This document shows positions 1-11,346 of a stretch of DNA of 64,000 nt, one piece after another (position 1 is the first letter of the stretch; each line of letters begins with the position of its first letter). The translations under genes and the position numbers were made by a program. Where the stretch lies: assembly GCF_015706575.1 (NCBI RefSeq), contig NW_024037062.1, positions 554,811 through 618,810 on the forward strand. Reading direction: 5' to 3'. This DNA is from Patiria miniata (taxonomy: Eukaryota > Echinodermata > Asteroidea > Valvatida > Asterinidae). Under the pieces are notes generated by a model. That model saw only the letters and a program-made list of their open reading frames with translations, made no database searches and was not told where the DNA came from.

Positions 1-480
1 AACGAGTGGGGCTCCTTCGGGTCGAAGAGGAGCACTGCAAGTCTATACTTTGGAATAACCAGTTTAATTTAGGATATAATGGGCTCCGTGCACACGTACT
101 CCTTCAACAGCCAGAAAAAGAGAGTTGGGGATGACCTAGACTGGTTCCCGGTCCATCCACTGCGTATCTCGAATGATCCAAAGTTATTGGGGGATTAGTC
201 TGGGAGACCATCACAAGTTTAATTTGAACGTATTCACACATCGACGACGCCTGACGCTCACATGCGAAGACGTAATGGCTTAGCTTTGTGCACATTCAGG
301 TAAAAAAAGTTTTGCGTACATCACGAACTAACCCGTACAGTGTGCACATGCGATGTCCTGTCCAAGGGGCTATCAAAAGTAGTAAAATCACGCCCTCTTT
401 TGTTGGTGCATGGAGCCCATAGGAGGTACTTGTACATACAATAGCTCTTCAAATTATGGAAGCTTATTTGTAACAATTTT
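1..480. other. Left-edge sequence with nothing recognised
   Basis: No coding potential, splice-bounded exon or repeat end could be supported here. The open frames are short and have no recognisable motif. Confidence 0.4.
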
Positions 481-1198
481 ATAGTGTTTGTGTGCTCTAC
501 AAACAGACTAACATGATTTAAAATGTTATTTCTTTGTACAATGCCTCCACGGCAATTGTTTAAAGAGGCTTTGTAAATATGCAGTGCTTACCGGTACTGT
601 TCAAAGTAAACCAGTTATGGAGAAATTACGTCAATCATCTATTCAATTTTTCACACACAGTTTTAGAAAAACAAATTTTAAAGGTACAATTTTGTTTGCA
701 GCTTACTCAGTTATTTTTGTTTGGTTTTACTAAAGCATGCTTCCAGGATAAATGGTTAAACATGTTAACCCTAACAATGAGGGCGTGAACAAGTTTTTCT
801 GTTGCTCACAAGGTGCCAAGGAGAATGTCAATAATGATGATATCCCAATCACGATGACAACAGAGGTGCAATCACAATGATTGTGGACAGGGCAATGAAA
901 TTCATGACAATGGTAAATTCTAGGATGAAGAATTGCAAATCACCCCCTACCGGGTAAATATCAATGGCTACGCAGTCGAAGGAGATAAGAAAAAGTGGGC
1001 TATACAAACAGACTAACATGATTTATAATGTTATTTCTTTATACAATGCCTCCACGGCAATTGTCTAAAGAGGCTTTGTAAATATGCAGTGCTTACCGGT
1101 ACTGTTCAAAGTAAACCAGTTATGGAGAAATTACGTCAATCATCTATTCACTTTTTCACACACAGTTTAAAAAAAACACATTTTAAAGGTACAAATTA
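481..1198. repeat. Two head-to-tail copies of a dispersed repeat
   Basis: The block beginning with ACAAACAGACTAACATGATT near 502 recurs near 1002 and again near 4122, each time followed by the same GCCTCCACGGCAATTGT and GTGCTTACCGGTACTGTTC words. The segment 776-1198 is also repeated at about 3889-4318 with few differences. These are non-coding duplicated blocks. Confidence 0.75.
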
Positions 1199-1319
1199 AT
1201 AAGCTGATTATAAATGCTTTACAAGGGGTCAGGCACGCCACCATAATCAGAGTCCAACAGTTTAGTTTGGGTGTTGATTTTGCGAGGTGAGGAAGGTTCC
1301 TAGTAAATCTCTCAAGGGG

Positions 1320-1960
1320 GTGGGGTTAAAGATGCTTTGTAAATAAGCTGTTTACTGCACCAAGCAACATATTTGTTTTAAGTACAATAGCTTTAGAGAG
1401 ATTAAGTCAAGTATTTCTTTCGATTGTAACACTTTAGAAAAAAAAAAAAATACTTTTTTTTTTTCAAATTCCTTCCAGCAGTGATTCATATTTTATTGGA
1501 ATACGACAAGATTTAAGATTCAAATTTTCACATGAATGTGTTGATTGTGAATGACAATAAAACAGAGATGATGATGGAAATGATTATAAAGTTCATCATA
1601 ATTTTGATGTCACTGTATAAAGATGACAAGGATGCCTGTGGCAATAAGGATGTTACCAATAACAATACAAATAGTGACAATAGAGGTAGCATGTAGTCAG
1701 GATGGTTGTTAAAACAATAAAATATATGATGTCATTGACAACAATGACAATGAACAGTGACAAGGTGATAAGGGGAATGGTAACAGTGACAATGTCACAC
1801 ATGCAGTGACAACAAATGTGCTGTCATGATGACCGTGGAAGGATAATGAAATTCATAGCAATGTTGATATCTAGGATGAAGATGACAATGAATTGTGACA
1901 CAATAATAATAATAATAACAACGGAAATTTATACCGCGCCATTATCCGCCATAAATGATG
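1320..1960. repeat. Repeat block shared with 8670-9010 and in part 28800-29030
   Basis: The run of words from GCTTTGTAAATA through TTCCAGCAGTGATTCATAT to GATGATGATGGAAATGATTAT is found again at 8700-8990, upstream of paralogue B. It marks the left side of a segmental duplication of roughly 7 kb that carries gene A. The end, rich in GATGAC/ACAATG, resembles 28800-29030. Confidence 0.7.
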
Positions 1961-2017
1961 CTCATGGCGCAAACAAAAATTATATCAAATCAGAAATAAC
2001 AAAACAATTAAATTTAA

Positions 2018-2212
2018 CTAAACAACAATATTCTGAGTGGTCTGAAACAAATAGGTCTTTAGGGCAACTTTAAATTCAGAAAGCGATGAGATATTGTGAA
2101 TGGCGAGGGGTAGTTTGTTCCAAAGATGAGGGCCTGCGTAAGAAAATGATCGATCACCCCAAGATTTGTGAGTGTGAGGGACAAGCAGCAAAGAAGCATC
2201 AGAAGATCTCAA
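2018..2212 (-). pseudogene. LINE reverse-transcriptase C-terminal relic
   Basis: The minus-strand frame contains GDRSFSYAGPHLWNKLP followed by SLSEFKVALKTYLF. This is the signature at the extreme C terminus of CR1/Jockey-like non-LTR reverse transcriptases (GDRxF, A/GPxLWNxLP, FKxxLKxxLF). No upstream RT palm motifs are in frame, so this is a 5'-truncated dead copy. The LINE fragments at 3184-3516 and 3657-3989 carry the segment that should precede it, so they are probably pieces of one insertion broken up by the TGACTCGAC satellite. Assignment to non-LTR elements is established from motif knowledge; the exact clade is unknown. Confidence 0.7.
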
Positions 2213-2339
2213 TCGCCTGGATGGATTATATGGAGTTAATAGGTCTATGTTGTATTCAGGAGCTGAATCGTGAAGGCAATGAAAAACAAGCAGTAACAGT
2301 TTGTACTTAATCCGGTCAGCAACAGGGAGCCAATGCCAG

Positions 2340-2515
2340 AGTTGTAATGACTCGAGTCAATGACTCGACTCGAGTCCGACTCGAGTCACATTTTTTGGCG
2401 ACTCGACTCGACTCCAGTCCCGACGGGTAAATGACTCGACTCGACTCGAGTCACTGCGAGCAAATGACTCGACTCGACTCGAGTCCCTCATCAGAATGAC
2501 TCGACTCGACTCGAG
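2340..2515. repeat. TGACTCGACTCGAG satellite, array 1
   Basis: Imperfect tandem repeat of ATGACTCGACTCGACTCGAG units separated by short unique spacers. The unit is nearly self-complementary (CTCGACTCGAG). The same array recurs at 3094-3260 and 3565-3735. Confidence 0.85.
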
Positions 2516-3183
2516 GAAGGCTGCGCCGTTCGCATAGCCAGTTTTTGTTCACGTCACGTTAATGTTCGCGAATAATGTACGTTTATATACAGCGGCAGTC
2601 TGTTTCCTTCCTCCATAATGAAACAACAAACATACACCGTGTCGCGGACTCCCACCTTGTGGTTCTATAGCATGTAATGCTAAACCCGGAACCAGACTTA
2701 AAACGCATTTCTCAATCCGTGGTTTCATCATTGGTTTCGGGCGATTTTGAAGTTCTTGGTGGAACGCTGGCTAAATTCATGTCCCGATTTCACACACAAC
2801 AATGGATACGGACGGGCCCACCTTTAAATAATCAGAAACAGTTTTGTAAAATGCAATTAGGTTTTAAAGTTGTCAGCGATCAGCGAACAACAAAATCTAG
2901 ACCCGAAGCCAAACCAGTTATAAGACCGAAGTTTCACATCTTCTTATCTGTGACGTGAGCTAGCAATGGAAACTGTTGGTTGGGTACCATACAGCATACT
3001 TTATGTCTTTGGATTTCCGTAATAGACTGGTGCCTTGTATTGTTTCTCTCTTGTGTTTGTTGCTTTTTATTGTAATTAAGTGTTCAAATATTTGTGACTC
3101 GAATTGACTCGAGCTAAATACTTGACTCGACTCGACTCGACCACACTCTGTGACTCGACTCGACTCGACTCGACCTTGCTGAC

Positions 3184-3516
3184 CTAATGACTCGACTCGA
3201 CTCGAGTCACTTCTTTAAAATGACTCGACTCGACTCGAGTCACAAAATTCAGTGACTCGTTACAACTCTGGCCAATGCAGAGACTGCAAAATCGGGGGAT
3301 ATGGGTTCTAGAGGGTGTCAGGGTCACAATTCGAGCGGCAGAATTTTGGAGTCTTTGTAGGCGAGCAAGTTGGTTACGGGGTAGCTGATGCAACAGGGAA
3401 TTACAACCGAGATGAAATGAGGGCGTGAACAAGTTTTTCTGTTGCTGACATTGCAAGGTGCCAAGGAGAATGTCAATAATGATGATATCCCAATCACGAT
3501 GACAACAGAGGTGCAA
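3184..3516 (-). pseudogene. LINE reverse-transcriptase fragment, copy 1
   Basis: The minus-strand frame carries CNSLLHQLPRNQLARLQRLQ then NSAARIVTLTPSRTHIP, the conserved segment C-terminal to the palm in CR1/Jockey-type reverse transcriptases (CNxLLxxLP, LQRxQNxAARxV). The frame breaks on both sides and runs out into satellite sequence, so it is a relic. Confidence 0.7.
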
Positions 3517-3656
3517 TCACACCTCTGTTGCTTTTTATTGTAATTAAGTGTTCAAATATTTGTGACTCGAATTGACTCGAGCTAAATACTTGACTCGACT
3601 CGACTCGACTCGACCACACTCTGTGACTCGACTCGACTCGACTCGACCTTGCTGAC

Positions 3657-3989
3657 CTAATGACTCGACTCGACTCGAGTCACTTCTTTAAAATGACTCG
3701 ACTCGACTCGAGTCACAAAATTCAGTGACTCGTTACAACTCTGGCCAATGCAGAGACTGCAAAATCGGGGGATATGGGTTCTAGAGGGTGTCAGGGTCAC
3801 AATTCGAGCGGCAGAATTTTGGAGTCTTTGTAGGCGAGCAAGTTGGTTACGGGGTAGCTGATACAACAGGGAATTACAACCGAGATGAAATGAGGGCGTG
3901 AACAAGTTTTTCTGTTGCTGACATTGCAAGGTGCCAAGGAGAATGTCAATAATGATGATATCCCAATCACGATGACAACAGAGGTGCAA
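3657..3989 (-). pseudogene. LINE reverse-transcriptase fragment, copy 2
   Basis: Second copy of the fragment at 3184-3516, carried by the 473-bp tandem duplication. It differs by one visible residue (LLYQLP instead of LLHQLP). Confidence 0.7.
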
Positions 3990-4317
3990 TCACAATGATT
4001 GTGGACAGGGCAATGAAATTCATGACAATGGTAAATTCTAGGATGAAGAATTGCAAATCACCCCCTACCGGGTAAATATCAATGGCTACGCAGTCGAAGG
4101 AGATAAGAAAAAGTGGGCTATACAAACAGACTAACATGATTTATAATGTTATTTCTTTGTACAATGCCTCCACGGCAATTGTCTAAAGAGGCTTTGTAAA
4201 TATGCAGTGTTTACCAGTACTGTTCAAAGTAAACCAGTTATGGAGAAATTACGTCAATCATCTATTCACTTTTTCACACACAGTTTTAGAAAAACAAATT
4301 TTAAAGGTACAAATTAA

Positions 4318-5520
4318 GAATCGTTTGCAGTTTACTCAGTTATTTTTGGTTATTTTTTAAACATGTTAAAGCAACAAAATAGCTGAAAATCTTAAGTAGG
4401 GTGCACATCAACTAACCTGTTGGACTTCCATATCATTTTTGGTCTTGTAAGTGGATTCTGTTGTTAGAGCTTCTGATCAAAATATACTGACATTTATTGG
4501 GGATCAACTTTTGCTTACAAAAATAAGTAATTACATTGTAAGTGAAACGCGCAGGTAGCAGGAGATGACTAGTTAAAGAACAATGGTATACATCACTTTG
4601 GGGTTTGAGGCTGAAGATGGAATTGAATCTTTTAAGGTCACATATCTTGTACAATTGAGCACTTTTAAACTAAACCATGAAACTTCGCATGTTGGTGCTT
4701 TAAGCCATGAAAAAAAAATCAGATGCGGAGGTGAAAAAAGTCAGCATTAATGCGAGCAAAAAGCATGAAGCCCTAACGGTGTGGGGTCCGAAAAACTTTT
4801 GGATTTTAGTAGACACTCTGTGGTGCGATCTGAGGCAATTTGTGATCACTTCAACCAACTGTTGTGAGCAAAAATTCATCTTTTAAACATTATCTGTTCA
4901 AGTTTGGAGTCATTGAATCAGCTATTCTGAGCTTATGTTGGCTCCCAAGAAATTTTGAACCCCACCCCCTCCCGGGCCAATAGACATGATAGAAAATGAC
5001 CTTGCTATGCTCCTGTTCCCCTTTCAGGGCTTAAACTTTCAAGGCAGCACCTCAAGCTAAGCATCTTTCTGAGTTCTTTCCATATGCTGCTGTGACTAGG
5101 TGTAATTCTAATTTGAAATAATAAGTCGTTATTCATCTTTACTACAACAGGACTAGTCAGGTTATAATCGGCAGAATAGCCAGAAAAGGCCATTTGGGGG
5201 TTAATTTGGAATTTCAAGGGGTGGGGTTATTTAAGAGATACAGCATTAGTTTTGGTGTCAACAGTCTTGTATTGATGGTGTTAACCATTTCCCAGATGGG
5301 CGTCTTCAAATTTTGACACTGGACTTTACCACCCCCTACTGATGTTATCAATGTAACATCAGTCCAAAGGTGGCACTTTAAGGTGTGGCTGTACATCAGC
5401 CTGACAACTGCCAATTGACTGCACAGATTTATACCCGACTCATTTTCAACTGAAATACAACATACTTCTACAGCTCCACAATAGAACCCATACATGAACG
5501 TACATGTCCTGACAGTTTTC
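4318..5520. other. Upstream flank of gene A, duplicated upstream of gene B
   Basis: Sequence 4480-4740 (AAAATAAGTAATTACATTGT through AAAAAATCAGATGCGGAGG) matches 9550-9780 upstream of paralogue B. The block near 4790-4850 (CTCTGTGGTGCGATCTGAGG) matches 17960-18000 downstream of paralogue C. No promoter element could be identified with confidence. Confidence 0.6.
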
Positions 5521-5521
5521 A

Positions 5522-5555
5522 CGGTACGGTAGTGTCTTCAGAAAAGTTCCAAAAA
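5522..5555 (+). promoter_or_regulatory. Conserved leader with possible 5' UTR splice acceptor
   Basis: GTGTCTTCAG followed by AAAAGTTCCAAAAA just before the start codon is matched before paralogue D (GTGTCTTCAG then GAAAGCTCCAAACA), where it follows a pyrimidine tract. It could be a 3' splice site of a 5' UTR intron at about 5541. Without transcripts this is only an inference. Confidence 0.35.
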
Positions 5556-6464
5556 ATGGCAACACATGTGAAGAGGCATGCATGTATGCTCCTGCTTCTC
5601 ATCAGTCTGGGCTGTTTGGCCTGGGGAAAACTAGATCTTCCTACAGTTGTGGGAGTCCACGCAGGCCAGAAAACCCACATTCGGTGTATCTACACATGTC
5701 AAGAAGCTGATGATTGTGACGTCCAACTGAGCTGGAAGAATCGGCCTCCTGAGTTCCTCAGTTTGGAAGGATTCGACAATGCCACTCATCACTCCCTGAA
5801 GATGAATGTCCTAGCAGGTAGTGAAGAAAAGAAAACTTCTCAAATCATCACCTGCGTTGCCATGACAACTAATGGAACCATTTTGGAGGAAGGATCAACC
5901 CATCTAGAAATCTGCCCAACTGAAACACTGGTGTGCAGATTCTACAAGGAGCCACTACAAACGTCACCCACTGTCCGTATATGTGCCTGTCATTACCAAT
6001 CCGACTGTGCGACACTACTGAAATGTCAAAGTTATGAAGAAAGGTCGCCAAGATATCTTGGTAATAATGACATCGGCTCATGGAAGGTGGTTCGGTATGA
6101 ATTCACTGCGCTGAAGCCAGGAGACAATGTGACTTGTCGTCTTCATTCACCTTCAATTGAGGAGCATCTCCAGACATCAGTTGAGCTCACGCTGCCGGAA
6201 GAATCCTCACCCGAGCAGACAACCCAAACATCGACGACGCAAGCCCGGACCAACCCATGGCTGGTAACACAAGTGCCGGACAAAGAAATTCAGACATACT
6301 CAAAGCCTGCAGAAACCTCAACCAAATCTCGACGGAATAAGCGGTCTGTGACGTGCGAATGTGACTGTACAACTCCTTGGGCTGTGCTTATCAGCGTTGT
6401 GGTTATTTTTGTCTGTGTTTGTGCTGGTCTCCTAGGGTACTGTTGTTGCAAGCTAGTTGATTAA
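5556..6464 (+). CDS. Paralogue A: two-Ig-domain mucin-stalk membrane protein
   Basis: 302-residue type I membrane protein of a family I do not recognise, probably a cell-surface recognition or adhesion receptor (inference). Start is the ATG at 5556, matching the MATHV start of paralogue B; the frame is open further upstream, but only from a GTG. Residues 1-24 are a signal peptide. Ig-like domain 1 is about 25-120 (C44, W60, C100, plus extra C48 and C54). Domain 2 is about 121-215 (C127, C194 in DNVTC, plus C143, C145, C151, C157). Sequons are at N75, N106 and N191. Residues 216-255 form a Thr/Ser/Pro stalk. RRNKR at 259-263 fits a furin site. CECDC precedes a membrane helix (about 274-294), followed by CCC and a 4-residue tail. 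No intron interrupts the frame. Paralogues B, C and D follow in the same orientation at 4-8 kb intervals. Confidence 0.85.
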   Translation: MATHVKRHACMLLLLISLGCLAWGKLDLPTVVGVHAGQKTHIRCIYTCQEADDCDVQLSWKNRPPEFLSLEGFDNATHHSLKMNVLAGSEEKKTSQIITCVAMTTNGTILEEGSTHLEICPTETLVCRFYKEPLQTSPTVRICACHYQSDCATLLKCQSYEERSPRYLGNNDIGSWKVVRYEFTALKPGDNVTCRLHSPSIEEHLQTSVELTLPEESSPEQTTQTSTTQARTNPWLVTQVPDKEIQTYSKPAETSTKSRRNKRSVTCECDCTTPWAVLISVVVIFVCVCAGLLGYCCCKLVD

Positions 6465-7800
6465 TAACGGAAGAAGGTTTAGGTATTTGATTTCCGCCAT
6501 CCGTTTCATATGGTGAGAAAAGAAATCTGTGATGAGAAAAGAAATCTGTGCAGAGACCTGGAAATCTCTTTAACTGTAATATGTTATATTATGCAACGGC
6601 TAAGAAATTCAATTTGCATGCATTTGACAATTGGACAAAATGAGAACAATTGATGGCTTACAAGTACAACCGACTTTTTTTTAATAGCAAATCATGTACA
6701 TGTAGTCATAAAATCTATCACTTGTCCAGCTTTCAGTAACAACTATCGTAGTTTTCAATTATGAAATCTGACAAAGACCTGCATCCATGTATGAATGTAT
6801 TTTGCAAAATATCCGTGCTGTTAAACGTGCGTAGCGGATAGCGAGTTGCATACATCACAAAACCACACAAAGTGATGACCTACCCTGTACATGGCGTGCT
6901 TACCACATCTGCTCACTTGAGAAACCTTTCCATTACAGCATTTCATGCATACTCATGAGGTTCCATACTAAACAGTCTTCCTAGCAAGTTAAAATATCTT
7001 TATTTTTTTCATGATGGATACATACGTGTACATAAATTTACGGTTCATGTATGGTGTTCTTCAGTTCTTGCAAAATTTCATGATTTTCCGGTTACATTCT
7101 CAAAAGAAGTGTCGGTAGGTTAGGTAGTTTTTGTATTATTATTACTTTTATGTATGTACTTGTAAATTATATAAATGTATGCATGTGAACTTCTGCATAT
7201 TAAAAAATTAACAACTGGACAAGTAGACATGAACATTTATACATGTACATGTACTTGTTGCACACTTACAATGTACTTAAATGAAATCCAGACCTGTATT
7301 TACAATATTTTCACCAAAGTACAAAGTTCAACTAGCTGAGCCGACGCCCAAAATGTTACAGTTGGTTTGGTAACTGTAAACACAGCAACACAACATTGGT
7401 TCTGTTTTCTTTCTTTTTTTTGGCCTAAGGAGAAACAACTGCTGAATACTGGTACATTTGTAAAGTTTATCTAGCGGTAGAAAAGAAAATGTGCCTCTAT
7501 TTTGTACGCCTTTGGTCAAGCATAGAGCTGTAGTGGTATGTTGTACGAAGATTGAATGACATACTTGTACAATGTAATAAAGGTAGCAATTTTACATTGC
7601 GAAAAATTACAATTAGTCACAGATTTCAAAAGGAGACAGTCAAGTAAAGGTGACTTTTTTTCGCCCTCAATTTTGAGATTTTCAATATGTTGTGTTGCAC
7701 GCCCTAAGATGTCACCATGATGATGTACATGTATTGAGAGGTCCTACTTTATCTTTATGGATAGCTTCCACGAGCAAATCTGAATTAATTTCTTAATTAC
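6465..7800. other. 3' flank of gene A; possible AATAAA at 7576
   Basis: Non-coding. The segments near 6939-6990 (CATTTCATGCATACTCATGA) and 7317-7520 recur after paralogue D at 26013-26135 and 26449-26590, so A and D share downstream duplicated sequence. An AATAAA lies at 7576-7581, too far downstream to assign confidently as the poly(A) signal. Confidence 0.5.
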
Positions 7801-7954
7801 ATGTACATTAATGAGGAAACATGAAAAAAGGGACAAACATCACTATTGCATTTTATGTGATAACACAGAGATGCCGGCAGTAATGTACAAGTACCGGTAC
7901 ATCTGGCAAATTGAGCATGGAAGTTCATTTCCTGTCCCATTATTATATCAATTA

Positions 7955-8256
7955 AATAAAAGATACCGCACTCTACAGACGCGATACAGAGAACACACCA
8001 GTAGGTCAGCCCCCCTGACAGCAGTTGGTGAACATATATCCACCCCAGGACATACGGTAGCATCTCCGTGGACGATGTTAAGATCATCGCCAGGGAGGAC
8101 GACCTCTGGAAACGCAAAATCCGTGAGGCCGTGGAAATCCGCAGACACCACCCCCATATGAACAGAGATGGAGGGTACGAGCTGGCCCACATGTACGACC
8201 GCCTCCTGTCGCGCGACCAAGCTTGGTCACGTGAGGGCCTCAACAACACCAGTTGA
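7955..8256 (+). pseudogene. Degenerate retroelement C-terminal fragment (GIY-YIG-like)
   Basis: Two overlapping plus-strand frames together read as the C-terminal end of a reverse-transcriptase-linked protein. One frame has TRYREHTSR and AVGEHISTPGHT. The next frame, from about 8060, has VKIIAREDDLWKRKIREAVE, then IRRHHPHMNRDGGYEL. The pattern REH...S..AVAEH...GH....VKI..RE....RKIREA..I.......NRDxGYEL is familiar from the distal ends of invertebrate retroelement proteins with GIY-YIG endonuclease-like tails, such as Penelope-like elements. A frameshift near 8055-8065 and the missing body of the enzyme make it a relic. Clade assignment is tentative. Confidence 0.55.
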
Positions 8257-8669
8257 CAAAGACACCGTGATGGTGTCGCAAGCTCCTGATATGAGTTCTT
8301 GCGATCAAAGTCCCAAAAAGGTATCTTTTATTTAATTGATCTGTAAAATTCTTGCAAAATATTGGTAATTTTTCCATGTGTTAAATTTGAGGAACTTCAC
8401 TTGTGATGTTCTCAAACGCTAGTTTCGCTTAAACATTGACACGCTGTCTCTTCTTGAAAACAATGACGAGTTTAAGTATTTCTGGATGTACTGTATATAA
8501 CTTTTCAAAAGTGTTTAATATGTGGGGCTGTGAAGGAATACAGTCAGATTTTAAAAGGCTTTGTAAATTTAATACACTGATTATGCTACATGTAAATGGA
8601 GTCAGACATACATCATAATCAGAGTTTACCATATGGTGTTGGATTTTGCAAAAGTGAGGAAGCTTCCTA

Positions 8670-9010
8670 GTAAATCTTTCAAGGGGGTTACCGATAAAGA
8701 TGTTTTGTAAATATGCTGTTTACTGTAACAAGCAACATTTGTTTAAAGTTTAATAACTTTAGAGAGATTAAGTCAAGTATTTATTTTGATTGTAACACTT
8801 GAAAAAAAAACAATTCTGATTTTTTTTAAATAATACATAATTTCTTCCAGCAGTGATTCATATTGCATTGGCATACAATGACAAGATTCAAGATTCAGAT
8901 TTGTATATGAATGTGTTGATTGTGAATGACAATAAAACAGAGATGATGATGGAAATGATTATGAAGTTCATCATAATTTTAATGTCACTGATAGAGATGA
9001 CAATTTGATG
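8670..9010. repeat. Segmental-duplication block (copy of 1320-1620)
   Basis: Carries the same ordered words as 1320-1620, including TTCCAGCAGTGATTCATAT and GATGATGATGGAAATGATTAT. It marks the start of the unit containing paralogue B. Confidence 0.7.
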
Positions 9011-9539
9011 CTTGTGGCAATAAGGATGGTACCGGTACCTATGACAACACAAATACAGTCGTCTGCAGGACCTAGTCAAAATGTTCTTTATATCCGAATT
9101 TTGTATTATCTGATGAATGGTTTCCAACCCATTGTTCCTTTTTGTGTAAGCCCTATGAACATGCATGATGTTCACGTGCATAATCAAAATAAAATAGAAC
9201 ATCGTGTCGGGTGAACATGTAAATTTTCGTCTTTATCGTCACAATGCATGCATTTGTTTTAAATCGTGCCAAGTTTCCCTGACTGAATTGTGTGCTAATG
9301 TCTTTCAGTTATTTTGAAACCAATTTTACAAAAACAGAGCACACTTTCGTCGCAAAATGTCCATTTTTTTCAAAACAGGTAGGCCTGAATGTTAACTTTT
9401 CTCATAACGGTGACCATGTTTTATGTCCATGAGAATGCGCATGAGAGTGCTGACTTTAAATGACAACAAAACATGTTAACAGGTTGAATTGAAACTTCAC
9501 AGATGTACTATACAGATGTCCAGTGGTCCTTTTATTAGG

Positions 9540-9790
9540 AATATTCAACTTTTGCTTTCAAAAATAAGTAATTACATTGTAAGTGAAACGCACAGGTAGC
9601 AGGAGATGCATGACTAGTTAAAGAACAATAGTATACATCACTTTGGGGCTTAAAGCTGAAGATGGAATTGAATCTTTTAAGGTCAAATATCTTGTGCAAG
9701 TGAGCACTTTTTAACTAAACCATGAAATTTCGCATGTTGGTTCTTCATGCCATGAAAAAAAAATCAGATGCGGAGGCTAAAAAAACCCAT
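9540..9790. repeat. Segmental-duplication block (copy of 4470-4745)
   Basis: Matches the upstream flank of gene A over about 250 bp with small indels (for example GGAGATGCATGACTAG against GGAGATGACTAG). Confidence 0.75.
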
Positions 9791-10534
9791 AGCCTTTTAT
9801 AATCTGTTAGATCTCTGGTTTGGATGAACGGATTTCCATGGCAATTTTACTGAATTTACACACGAGTATAATTGATATGCTCCATCAAAATAAAATACTC
9901 ATGTTAAGTAGTTTTTGAGAAATTAAAGGATATCTGCTTGCACAACTTTATTGGGGACACTTAAGTTTATACTTGGAGTTATAGGCCTACTTGTTGAGAG
10001 CCAAGTTAGATCATTACAGAGGAGTTACTCATCTCAGTCATCTGAATGAAGGAATAGTTCTTCATAGAACTGTGACAACGACTTTTCTTTCTAAAAAGAA
10101 CCGGAGGGACTCAACGTTTCGAACAGTATGCTCTGCCCGTCGTCAGGAGAATGAGGGATTCCAACGATGATGCGATGTTATAAGGATGGGTGCGGTGAGG
10201 CATGAGAAGGATGCAAACTGGTGAGACTTTCAATATTTTGCTAATAATTGTAATCATTGCACAGTTTTGTGCCTCAACTCTGAATCAAAATAAACATGTG
10301 ATCTATGGAAAGCAATATGTTACACGAATATAGTTATAAAGTGACCCAAGATTTAAAGAAAATGCAACTCTATAAATAACTTTCAGAGAATGCCTTCAAT
10401 GAAAAATCCATGTTATCCCTTAGTTTTGGGTATTTTTTTACATGAACATTTACTGGAATCTACAGACTCTGTGGCGACACTCTCTATCAGCTCTTCAAAA
10501 ACAGAACAAGAAAAGCAAATAACTAATTCAATAT

Positions 10535-10905
10535 TAGGCCAAAAAAAATAATAAGTCGGTCTCTGGTCAGCGCGCGCATCGATTTTAATCATGCACGTCA
10601 ATCTTTTTTTTTTCCAAAATGTTCCGCGAAAGCTCGGACAGCGCCCTCTTTTGCCGCACCTCCTCAATCTTTTATATCAAAGAGCACCAAGGAATGGGAA
10701 ATTGCACCAAGGCAAATGATTGAGGGCACCAAGGCAAATTATGAAGGAGACCAATGTACATGTACATGAAGACACCAAAAAAGCAAAATAGTTCCCCACC
10801 TTGTCTGTACAATCCAAGCTTGGAAAAAAAAAAAAGCCACGTCGCCGCTTCAATTCCAGAACTTTGGTCTGACCAGAGACCGAATATATTTTATTTCTGG
10901 CCTTA
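10535..10905. mobile_element. Miniature inverted-repeat DNA element upstream of gene B
   Basis: Left end TAGGCCAAAAAAAATAATAA with GTCGGTCTCTGGTCAG is answered at the right end by CTGACCAGAGACCGAATATA and TTTCTGGCCTTA in inverted orientation. The corresponding flank of paralogue C (about 15700-15735) runs straight through without it, giving an empty-site comparison. A related element with the same GGCC/AGTCTCC ends is at 56701-57081. No transposase is present. Confidence 0.7.
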
Positions 10906-11346
10906 GACCTGCAACTTCACATTTTCTTTGAAAGAGAAAAATCCTTTGAGTGGAATAATACTGTCTGGGGCCTGGGTACAGTGATCTGTCAACAAACTTG
11001 AATGTATTTTACTTTGTACGTACACAAAGCCATCAGACGGGCCAGCAGCACCATTCCCTTGTGGATCAGCTAGGGAGTTCTCATACCACCGTTACATGTA
11101 TACCAACAGCCTGATTTCAAAGGACTGTGCAATAGGGGAATAGTGTTTTCTTGGTTCTTGCGTCAGACCCTTTGGCCTAAAAAAGTCTTGATGTACATGA
11201 ACCGTACAATCTAAAATTGATTAATTTAGTAAAGACGTGGGTGACGGTTTCTGTCCACTGAACAGCTGTAGACTACAGTACATGTAAATGTACATGCAGC
11301 AGGACAAGTTTTATGCAAGTATCCACGGCAAGATTACAACTAGAAA

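Larger units (their letters stand above)
3058..4002. repeat. Tandem duplication of a 473-bp unit (satellite plus LINE fragment)
   Basis: Sequence 3057-3529 is repeated almost base for base at 3530-4002. Matching landmarks are offset by exactly 473 bp. One substitution is visible (CATCAGC in the first, TATCAGC in the second). Each unit contains a TGACTCGAC array and a minus-strand LINE 3' fragment. The near-identity implies a recent unequal exchange or an assembly duplication. Confidence 0.9.

Noticed and set aside
8888..9214. Overlapping ORFs on both strands
   Set aside because: They lie in the duplicated repeat block and have no conserved counterpart in the copy at 1320-1620.
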